Below are positions 16,524-23,317 of a stretch of DNA of 40,435 nucleotides, piece after piece; the stretch's first letter is position 1, and each line of letters opens with the position of its first letter. The stretch is from Chloroflexota bacterium. Its GTDB lineage: Bacteria; Chloroflexota; UBA6077; JACCZL01. A model generated the notes under the pieces. The model was given only the letters and a program-made list of their open reading frames with translations. It was not told the origin of the DNA and searched no databases. The stretch covers positions 1 through 40,435 of the forward strand of contig JADLFM010000212.1 of the NCBI GenBank assembly GCA_020845495.1. The letters are read 5' to 3'. Made by a program: the position numbers and the translations under genes.

Positions 16524-18533
16524 ATGGACGAAGCCCCGTTGGGGACGCAACAGCCCCTTCTACACCTAGGCGCATTCAGCGCGGCGTATGGCAGTCGCTG
16601 GATGGCGGGCCTCGCACAGAGACGACACCGCCCAACGATCGCCGACGAAACGCGATCGAGCGGCACCGCCGGCCGCACCAGGAGTGAGACAGCGACAGCC
16701 CGTGGACGAAGCCGCCTGCTGGGCGCCGTTGTACTGGCGTTGCTGGTGAGCCTGACGCCGCAACTGCCGGCAAGCCGCGCCAGCGCCAACACTCCGGACG
16801 CAAGCATTGGGGCAGCCATGACGAGCACCCCGGCCATGTTCACCCCCACGGTACGTGCTCCGGAGGTGAGCGCCCAGGCTGCGAGCAGCCTGGCTGCCGG
16901 CGTGGCCGATGCGGGCGGTGACACGGCCGACACGGGCAGCCCGGGCGCGAGCAGCATCGACTCCCCTGGCTCGGGGGGCGATAGTTTGGGTCGCACGCGC
17001 TTGGCAACTGTCAGTGCAGCCGACAGGAACCCCAATATCGGCACATCCGACGGCAGTGATCCGAATGCCGTTGACCCCTCGGCTGCCGCTCCAGAGACTA
17101 GCAGCCCTTCGGCGACCGCTCCGGCGGCCAGCAGCCCGGCGGCCAGCAGCCCGATGGCTGCTACCGTCGCCACGGCAAATACATCGGCCCGTCTGCGAAG
17201 CTGGTACTTCGCCGAGGGGAATAGCCGACGCGACTTCCAGACCTTCTTTACGCTCTTGAATCTCTCGGACCAGCCGGCCAGCGTCACCGCATCCTACGAC
17301 CGGGATGACGGCATTCGCCTCGTTCAGTGGCTTGGTATCCCGCCGCAGGGCCGGATCAGCCTCAACGCCAACGACATCGTTGGTCCACGCTCGTTCGGGG
17401 CGTCGTTTCATGCGGACCAGGACGTCATCGTTGAGCGCGCGACGACCTGGGGACCAGGGCAGAACGGCGACACGATGGTCGGGTTTGCGCCACGTGACCT
17501 GCGCGCGTGGTACTTCGCCGAAGGGACCACACTCGGCGGCCTCACGACGTACTTCGTCACGCAGAACCTGAGCGACGCGCCAGCCGACGTGACCGCCACC
17601 TTTGCCCGCGAGGACGGCACGCCGGTCCGTCGCTCGATCGTCCTCGGGCCACGCGCGCGCGATGCCCTGCGCGTGAACGATCTGCTCCCTGATTCGGCGT
17701 TTTCGGCCAGGTTCCAGGCGAACCAGGACGTTGTAGTCGAGCGGACGATCGTGAGCGAAGGCGAGCACGATGCCCGAGGCACCGGCCGCAGCGGATCGTC
17801 GCGCCGTGGGGCGCCAGGCGGCAACGGCCTTGCCGAGGGAGAGCGCTCGCGGATCAGCGGTCTGGCGCTCGGCATCTTGGGCGGACTCGGCTACCCTGCC
17901 GACGACGGCGAGACTGGCTCACGCACCTGGTACTTCGCCGAAGGGAGCACCCGTCAGCCGTACGAGACGCAGTTCATCCTGTTCAATCCCGGCGGGCAGC
18001 CTGTGCCCGTGCGGCTTCGGCTGGCGCCGCAATCGGGCGACCCGGCGACGCGCACACTCGTGATCCCACCACTCGGCCGAGTGGCCGTCGATGCCCGCGA
18101 GTTGCTGCAAGCGGCCGACTTCACGACGTCGATTCGCTCTGACCTTCCCATCATCGCCGAGCGCGTCTACTCATCCACCGGCGACGGTCTGTACGGCGCA
18201 CTTGGATACACCCCCGGCCGCCCGCGTGGACAGACCCGGAGTTGGTACTTCGCAGACGGCAATACGACCGGCGGAAACGAGACGTTCTTCACGATCGCAA
18301 ATCTGACCGACCAGCCGGCTCAGGTCGATCTGGCGTATTTCGGCGCGGGTGCCACCTTGATGCATCAGTCTGTCGCGCTCGTGCCGAACGGCCGGGCCAG
18401 TATGCGCGCCAACGACGCGGTCGATGGCCAGACGTTCTCGGCGCGCGTGTCGGCGGATCGCGATATCGTCGTCGAGCGGACGGTCTACTTCCGTGGGGGC
18501 AGCGGGTACTCTACGGCCGGCGCCGCGCCCTGA
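16524..18533 (+). CDS. Secreted protein with four WYFAEG-type repeats
   Basis: A 669-residue predicted exported protein. An Arg-rich N-terminus precedes one hydrophobic segment (LLGAVVLALLVSLTPQLPA), read as a signal sequence or anchor. About 130 Ala/Ser/Thr/Pro-rich residues follow. Four repeats of about 100 residues then begin at the WYFAEG or WYFADG motif at residues 227, 329, 469 and 574. Each has F...N.S..PA.V, a V.ERT strand and Gly-rich ends, and looks all-beta. A Gly/Arg/Ser linker of about 35 residues separates repeats 2 and 3. Similar repeats occur in large surface proteins of Chloroflexota and Actinomycetota; I know of no defined function. The start is uncertain: ATG 16524 is preferred, and ATG 16602 or the open frame from 16443 are alternatives. 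Confidence 0.72.
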   Translation: MDEAPLGTQQPLLHLGAFSAAYGSRWMAGLAQRRHRPTIADETRSSGTAGRTRSETATARGRSRLLGAVVLALLVSLTPQLPASRASANTPDASIGAAMTSTPAMFTPTVRAPEVSAQAASSLAAGVADAGGDTADTGSPGASSIDSPGSGGDSLGRTRLATVSAADRNPNIGTSDGSDPNAVDPSAAAPETSSPSATAPAASSPAASSPMAATVATANTSARLRSWYFAEGNSRRDFQTFFTLLNLSDQPASVTASYDRDDGIRLVQWLGIPPQGRISLNANDIVGPRSFGASFHADQDVIVERATTWGPGQNGDTMVGFAPRDLRAWYFAEGTTLGGLTTYFVTQNLSDAPADVTATFAREDGTPVRRSIVLGPRARDALRVNDLLPDSAFSARFQANQDVVVERTIVSEGEHDARGTGRSGSSRRGAPGGNGLAEGERSRISGLALGILGGLGYPADDGETGSRTWYFAEGSTRQPYETQFILFNPGGQPVPVRLRLAPQSGDPATRTLVIPPLGRVAVDARELLQAADFTTSIRSDLPIIAERVYSSTGDGLYGALGYTPGRPRGQTRSWYFADGNTTGGNETFFTIANLTDQPAQVDLAYFGAGATLMHQSVALVPNGRASMRANDAVDGQTFSARVSADRDIVVERTVYFRGGSGYSTAGAAP

Positions 18534-18979
18534 TACCAACCGTTGCAGGCCGCGTCGTACTGGTGGCTCCTCACCAGGAGCGACAGGACCGTGAAATACG
18601 GCGCCGGCGAGCGGGACTGGCGTGAGCTAGCTGCTCTCGGCCTGGCGTGGTGGGCCTGGTGCCATGTGCCTTCCTTATCGTCCACGATCTGCACGTACGA
18701 GGGGCATGGCGCGGCGCGACTGCCGTGAAACGCCGATGACTGGCCGGGGCGCGTCGTACGAACGGCGCCCCGCCCCGTCCATCGCTGCTCCATCACGGCA
18801 CCCGTACTAGCAGGGGCGGTGCATCCAGCCGCCGCTCCGAGCTACGACGTCGAGCCGCAGTATTGCCGATGCGGTGGTGGACTACGCGCGGCTTCCAGGC
18901 CGAGTCATAACGCTCCGAGCGCGGACCCGAAGAATCGGGCAAGGCCACCAGCCGGTCCGAGCCATGACTGGCGGAATGC
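18534..18979. other. Intergenic region before padR
   Basis: About 450 bp without a credible gene. A hairpin with a 7-bp stem (GGGGCGC 18746-18752, GCGCCCC 18765-18771) is the only clear structure. It may end transcripts from upstream but has no T-run. Confidence 0.35.
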
Positions 18980-19029
18980 TTGCGCGGCCTGACATTCCGT
19001 CGTACTATCACGATATATCGCGATAGTAC
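18980..19029 (+). promoter_or_regulatory. padR promoter with overlapping palindromic operator
   Basis: TTGCGC (18980-18985) and TACTAT (19003-19008) form a -35/-10 pair with a 17-bp spacer. A 28-bp palindrome at 19002-19029 covers the -10. Its halves are GTACTATC.CGATAT and ATATCG.GATAGTAC, and only one pair of positions (19010/19021) fails to match. It is a local AT-rich spot. PadR proteins commonly bind such dyads and repress themselves, so autorepression is inferred. Confidence 0.72.
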
Positions 19030-19121
19030 AGAGAGACGACATGCTGGAATGCGCGTACGCGCTGCCCCGTCAGTCTCACGGCTGGCGAATTGGGCATCGA
19101 CACTCAGGGGAGGGATCGCAC

Positions 19122-19811
19122 ATGTTTGGACGTGGACGAGGCGGCTTTGGCGGTGGCTTTAGCGGGCCGCGCGAGCGCTTCTTCGAGCGCGGCGACCTCA
19201 AGTACGTCATCCTCGAGCTGGTGGCCGAGAAGCCGCGCCACGGCTACGACATCATTCGAGCGTTGGAGGAGCGCTCGCGCGGCTTCTACAAGCCGAGCCC
19301 CGGCACCGTCTACCCGACGCTCCAGATGCTCGAAGAGATGGACTACGTCTCCGGCCAGGAGCAGGACGGGAAGCGCACCTATACCATCACCGAGGCCGGC
19401 CGGCGCTTCCTCGCGGAGCGGGGCGAGCGCGTCGACGACGCCCGAGGCCGGATCGGCGGGGGCTGGAGCCCGGAGTTCAAAGCCGAGGTGCAGGCATTCA
19501 TCCAGGAGGTCCAAGAGATCGGCCGCCTGTTTCGGCATCAGTGGCTGCGCACGCTCCAGCCGGCGCAACTCCGGCGTATCCGCGACGTCATCGGGCGCGC
19601 CCGTCGAGAGATCGAGGAGATCGTGACCGAGCCGTACCCTGGCGAGCACCGGTCCGCCGCGGCCCAGTCAGATGGACAGCCAGCCGGCGAGCACCCATCG
19701 CGTGAGCGCCCAGCCAGTGAACGACGGGCTGAGGAGCACCCGTCCACCGAGTCGCACGCGACCGAGCCGAGGGCCACGCGCGAGGAGCCGCGGGGACCGG
19801 TCACCCTCTGA
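19122..19811 (+). CDS. PadR-family transcriptional regulator
   Basis: A 229-residue regulator. After a Gly/Arg/Phe-rich leader (FGRGRGGFGGGF) comes the winged helix of PadR: DLKYVILELVAEKPRHGYDIIRALEERSRGFYKPSPGTVYPTLQMLEEMDYV, followed by the wing RTYTITEAGRRFL (about residues 24-110). A helical dimerisation part follows (about 125-180). The last 50 residues are a charged, repetitive tail (EHPS, ERPASER, TEPRATREEPR) absent from typical 110-190-residue PadR proteins. ATG 19122 has GGGGAGGG seven bases upstream. It has no co-directional partner, so its targets besides itself are unknown. PadR regulators often answer to small lipophilic or phenolic compounds. Confidence 0.9.
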   Translation: MFGRGRGGFGGGFSGPRERFFERGDLKYVILELVAEKPRHGYDIIRALEERSRGFYKPSPGTVYPTLQMLEEMDYVSGQEQDGKRTYTITEAGRRFLAERGERVDDARGRIGGGWSPEFKAEVQAFIQEVQEIGRLFRHQWLRTLQPAQLRRIRDVIGRARREIEEIVTEPYPGEHRSAAAQSDGQPAGEHPSRERPASERRAEEHPSTESHATEPRATREEPRGPVTL

Positions 19812-19840
19812 CGCCGAGCGACGGACTATCGGGGCGTGTG

Positions 19841-19884
19841 AGGAGGACCGAGTAGCGAGGAGGACCGAGTAGCGAGGAGGACCG
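19841..19884 (+). repeat. 17-bp tandem repeat downstream of padR
   Basis: AGGAGGACCGAGTAGCG occurs at 19841-19857 and 19858-19874, followed by a partial third copy to 19884. It lies 30 bp after the padR stop. Confidence 0.85.
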
Positions 19885-20011
19885 GGCCGCGCGGCATCGG
19901 CACGGCAGCACTGCCCGTGCGCAGCCATGACGAGGCGCCTCATGCTGCTCCCGAGGCGGCGTCCTTGGCGGCGCCCCCTGGCTATCCGCGAGCGGGTGCC
20001 GAGCCGTACAT

Positions 20012-20060
20012 GCCGAGGCCCCTGGCGCACCCCAATCGGAGGTGCGCCAGGGGCCTCGGC
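20012..20060 (-). terminator. Very strong hairpin downstream of rpmB
   Basis: A perfect 20-bp stem (20012-20031 with 20041-20060) closes a 9-base loop. It begins 27 bp after the rpmB stop on the minus strand and lies about 200 bp after padR on the plus strand. No T-run follows in either direction, so it differs from a textbook intrinsic terminator. Position and strength still suggest a transcript end, possibly for both flanking genes. Confidence 0.65.
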
Positions 20061-20087
20061 GCTTCTGTGGCGGCAGCGCGCGGTTCG

Positions 20088-20282
20088 TTAGAGCGCGGCG
20101 GCCTGCTTGCGATTCGTTCGAATGCAGCGCGTGCATGCCTGCACCCGAGTTGGCGCTCCCTTGATCAGGAGGATCGCCTTCTGAACGTTCGGTCGCCACA
20201 TCCGGTTCGTCTTACGATTGGAGTGACTGACGTTGTGGCCGAACACCACCGCCTTGTCACAGATCTCACAACGGCCCTTCAC
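20088..20282 (-). CDS. rpmB: Large ribosomal subunit protein bL28
   Basis: A 64-residue protein matching bL28: KGRCEICDKAVVFGHNVSHSNRKTNRMWRPNVQ, then RVQACTRCIRTN. Two CxxC pairs (CEIC, CTRC) form the zinc ribbon, so this is the Zn-binding form. GTG 20282 is chosen because the protein normally begins right before RCEIC; GAGGG lies seven bases upstream on the minus strand (20290-20294). rpmB divergent to a dihydroxyacetone-kinase-like gene, degV and recG is a familiar bacterial neighbourhood. Confidence 0.95.
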   Translation of the reverse strand: MKGRCEICDKAVVFGHNVSHSNRKTNRMWRPNVQKAILLIKGAPTRVQACTRCIRTNRKQAAAL

Positions 20283-20448
20283 GATCTTGCCCTCGTCCCC
20301 TACTTGGATCCACAGTGGGGCCTGTCCTCGACTGCTGGAGCAGGCGCCCCCCGGCGCGGCACCTCGGGCTCGCCGCGCGCTTGCCGTGTACGGTGCGACA
20401 CGGGCGCACGCAGCATCGCCGACTGGTCGGCTCGTCGTCCGGAGGCGA

Positions 20449-20454
20449 TATAAT
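20449..20454 (+). promoter_or_regulatory. -10 box of the fakA-degV-recG transcript
   Basis: A perfect TATAAT stands 149 bp before the fakA GTG in very GC-rich surroundings. No convincing -35 is visible. The implied leader is about 140 nt. Confidence 0.45.
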
Positions 20455-20464
20455 GCCAGGACGA

Positions 20465-20473
20465 AGTGTAGCA
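20465..20473 (-). promoter_or_regulatory. Candidate extended -10 for rpmB
   Basis: The minus strand reads TGCTACACT, a TGn extension with a four-of-six -10. GCGACA lies 17 bp further upstream as a weak -35. It would give a leader of about 175 nt. It overlaps the plus-strand promoter region, making a divergent promoter pair. Confidence 0.35.
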
Positions 20474-20602
20474 CGGTGTCCCGATCTGTCGCCACCGCGC
20501 CGCTGTATCGCGCCCCTGTATCGTGCCCTGGCAAGCACACGCGCGCGCCGCACGGTGTGGGCGCGAGAGCGGCTCGTGCTTCCTCGACGGGGGGGAGGGA
20601 CC

Positions 20603-22408
20603 GTGGCAACCGTTTCTCCGACGCCTGGCCCCGGCTCGGACCGTGCTCTCGACACTGCCGAGGTATCCGCCGACGAGACGGGTGATGCGGCGGATGGAGC
20701 CACGACCGTGCACGGGCCAGCCAACTCCGGGGTGACCGCGAGTGACGCGGCGCCGGCGGCGACCTCGGTTAGCCCTCAGGGCGTCCGCACCGCCGTCGAA
20801 GCCGCGGCCACCTTGCTCGAAGTGCGGGCTCCGAGCGTCAATGCCCTGAATGTCTTCCCCGTACCCGATGGCGATACTGGTACGAACATGTCGATGACGC
20901 TCCGCGCCGCCGCCGAGGAGGTCGAGCGCGAGCATGCCGACCACGCCGGGGCGCTTGCGCAGGCAGCGGCGCGCGGAGCGCTGATGGGGGCACGCGGCAA
21001 CTCCGGGGTCATCTTATCTCAGTTGTTGCGAGGGTTTGCCGAGGCTGCCGCCGGCAAGTCGACGCTCTCGGTGCACGATCTGGCCGATGGCTTCGTCCGC
21101 GCCTCCGACGCCGGCTATCGGGCGGTCGGCAAGCCGGTCGAGGGGACGATCCTGACCGTTGCCCGACGCGCGGCCGAAGAGGCGCAGGTGATTGCACCCG
21201 AGGAGCCGACCATCGCCGGCCTGCTCGAGCAGGTGCTACGGGTGGTGGATCGCGCCGTCGCCGACACCACGCAGCAACTGGACGTACTCGCCAGCGCGGG
21301 CGTAGTGGACGCCGGCGCCCAGGGTTTTCGGCTGCTCGTCGAAGCGTTCTGGCGCACGGCCCGCGGTCTGCCGATCGAGGCGGACGGCGCCGCGCCGGTC
21401 GCAAGCCAGGCGCTCGTGGCCGCGCAACATACTGGCGAAGGCAGCCTTGGCTTCTGCACCGAGTTCATGCTCCAACAGGCAACGGTCGACCTGGTGGCGA
21501 TCCGAGGGCGGATGGAGTCGATCGGTGACTCGGTGATCGTGGTTGGCGACGGCGAGTACGTCCGCGTCCACGTCCACGCCCGCCACCCAGGCGAGGCGCT
21601 GGACTGGGCTGTTGACCGAGGCATCGTGTCGCGGATCAAAGTCGAGAACATGCAGCTTCAGCACGACACGGCCGGCGACGCCGTCGAGAGCACGCCGACT
21701 GCGAGGGGCGTAGCTTCAGGCGCGACCCTGGGCATGGCGGCCCAGAGTGTCAGTAGCATCGGCGTGGTGGCGGTGGTGCCGGGCGCCGGCTTCCGGGCGC
21801 TGTTCGCGAGCATGGGCGCGGCCGGGCTGGTCGAAGGCGGCCAGACGATGAACCCGAGCGTGCAGGAGATCCTGAACGCTGTCAACGCCGTTGGTTACCA
21901 GGAGTTGATCCTGCTCCCGAACAACGCCAACGTCCTGCTCGCAGCGCGGCATGCTGCCACCCAGACGCCGCGCGCCCTGCGGGTCGTCCCGACGCGCTCG
22001 GCGCCGCAAGGGATTGCCGCGCTGCTCGCCTTCAACTACGAGGCCGATCTGGAGACGAACGCTCGGCTGATGGAGGAGGCGATGGGCCGCGTCGCCTCGA
22101 TCGAGGTGACGCGCGCGGTACGCTCGGCCGAAGTCCAGGGCTGGCACGTCGAGCGCGGCCAGAGCCTCGGGCTGCTCGACGATGCGCTGGTCACTGTTTC
22201 CGAGAACCTCGATGACGCGGCTCTGGGCGCGCTCGCTCGTTGTACCCCAGAGACACGCGAGATCGTCTCGATCTACTATGGCGAGGACGTGGCACCCGAG
22301 CACGCTGAGGCATTGGCCGCGTCGATCCGGGCGGCGTACCCACATCTCGAAGTCGACGTCGCCGAGGGTGGCCAGCCTCACTACCCGTACATCCTGTCCG
22401 TGGAGTAG
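20603..22408 (+). CDS. fakA: Fatty acid kinase FakA-like protein (DAK2 domain)
   Basis: A 601-residue protein. After a 50-residue Ala/Thr/Ser/Asp-rich leader comes a DhaL-type kinase domain, with the Mg-ATP motif PDGDTGTNM (D89) and ARGALMGARGNSGVILSQ. The FakA middle and C-terminal domains follow (GFCTEFMLQ, IRGRMESIGDSVIVVGDGEYVRVHVHA, VVAVVPGAGFRALFASMGA, LLPNNANVLLAA, YYGEDV). FakA transfers phosphate from ATP to a fatty acid held by a DegV/FakB protein, giving acyl-phosphate for phospholipid synthesis. degV follows after two bases, which supports this reading. GTG 20603 has GGAGG four bases upstream; the frame stays open further upstream but with weak coding character. The extended leader is unusual. 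Confidence 0.9.
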   Translation: MATVSPTPGPGSDRALDTAEVSADETGDAADGATTVHGPANSGVTASDAAPAATSVSPQGVRTAVEAAATLLEVRAPSVNALNVFPVPDGDTGTNMSMTLRAAAEEVEREHADHAGALAQAAARGALMGARGNSGVILSQLLRGFAEAAAGKSTLSVHDLADGFVRASDAGYRAVGKPVEGTILTVARRAAEEAQVIAPEEPTIAGLLEQVLRVVDRAVADTTQQLDVLASAGVVDAGAQGFRLLVEAFWRTARGLPIEADGAAPVASQALVAAQHTGEGSLGFCTEFMLQQATVDLVAIRGRMESIGDSVIVVGDGEYVRVHVHARHPGEALDWAVDRGIVSRIKVENMQLQHDTAGDAVESTPTARGVASGATLGMAAQSVSSIGVVAVVPGAGFRALFASMGAAGLVEGGQTMNPSVQEILNAVNAVGYQELILLPNNANVLLAARHAATQTPRALRVVPTRSAPQGIAALLAFNYEADLETNARLMEEAMGRVASIEVTRAVRSAEVQGWHVERGQSLGLLDDALVTVSENLDDAALGALARCTPETREIVSIYYGEDVAPEHAEALAASIRAAYPHLEVDVAEGGQPHYPYILSVE

Positions 22409-22410
22409 CG

Positions 22411-23253
22411 TTGACCGTGTCGCGTATCGGCGTCGTCACCGACAGTACGGCCGACTTTCCCAATGACGTCCAGGAGCGTCTCGGGATCGTCGTGGTGCCG
22501 CTCTCGGTCATCTGGGACCGCGACACGTTCCGCGACAAAGTGGACCTGTCGACGGCCGATTTCTACCGACTCCTCCGCGAGCGCGCGACCGTCCCGACGA
22601 CGTCTGCGCCGCCGGCCGGCCTGTTCGAGCAGACCTACGAAGACCTGCTTGGCCAGGTCGATCACGTCATCTCGGTCCACCTGGCCGGCAAGTTGAGTGC
22701 CACGTTCGACGTGGCGCGTAGCGCCGCCGAGCGGGTCGGGCAGGGGCGGGTTACCGCGATCGACAGTGGCACGACCACGATGTGTCTCGGCTGGCTGGCC
22801 GCGCGCGCCGTCGAGCTTGGCGCAACGGGCGCCGCACCGGAGCAGATCGCCGCCGATCTGCGCGGGCTGGTGCCACGCCTGCGCCTCTACGCGGCGCTCG
22901 ACACATTGGAGTACGCTCTCAAGGGCGGGCGGATCGGACGGGCCAAGGCGCTGCTCGGCTCGATCCTGAACTTCAAGCCGATTCTCAGCATCCGCGAGAA
23001 CGAGGTGTTGCCCGTCGAGCGGCCTCGGAGCCGCTCCTCGGCGATGCGCCGACTGGTCGACATCATCGCGGCGCAGGGAGCCCTCGAACGGATCGGGGTG
23101 TTGAACGGCGGCATCCCCGACGTCATGGACGAGCTCGAACGGCTCGTTCACGACCGGCTGCCCGGGGTGCCGATCGACCGCGGCGAGATCGGCATCGTCC
23201 TCGGGACGCATGCTGGCCCGGTGTTCGGCCTGACCGCCATCGTGGCATCCTGA
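22411..23253 (+). CDS. DegV-family fatty-acid-binding protein (FakB-like)
   Basis: A 280-residue DegV protein. Features are TDSTADFP at the N-terminus, PTTSAPPAGLFEQTYEDLL, the lipid-site loop HLAGKLSATFDVA (relatives usually have SSxLSGTY), LEYALKGGRIGRAKALLGSILNFKPIL, and the C-terminal GTHAGPVFGLTAIV with the conserved His near the fatty-acid carboxylate. It would present a bound fatty acid to FakA. TTG 22411 fits the GGAG at 22402-22405 (five-base spacing); GTG 22417 is an alternative. It is tightly coupled to fakA. Its TGA lies in a tandem duplication. Confidence 0.92.
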   Translation: MTVSRIGVVTDSTADFPNDVQERLGIVVVPLSVIWDRDTFRDKVDLSTADFYRLLRERATVPTTSAPPAGLFEQTYEDLLGQVDHVISVHLAGKLSATFDVARSAAERVGQGRVTAIDSGTTTMCLGWLAARAVELGATGAAPEQIAADLRGLVPRLRLYAALDTLEYALKGGRIGRAKALLGSILNFKPILSIRENEVLPVERPRSRSSAMRRLVDIIAAQGALERIGVLNGGIPDVMDELERLVHDRLPGVPIDRGEIGIVLGTHAGPVFGLTAIVAS

Positions 23254-23295
23254 TGGCCGCCGATCCTGATGACTGTCGCATCCTGATGGCCGCCG
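23245..23295 (+). repeat. 33-bp tandem duplication across the degV stop
   Basis: GCATCCTGATGGCCGCCG occurs at 23245-23262 and 23278-23295. The first copy holds the degV TGA (23251-23253). CCTGATG-like words recur further, up to about 23305. Confidence 0.82.
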
Positions 23296-23317
23296 CACCC
23301 TGATACCTGCGATACCT

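Noticed and set aside
18543..18728. 61-codon open frame after the WYFAEG protein
   Set aside because: Trp-rich, with no ribosome-binding site or typical codon bias; not supported as a gene.
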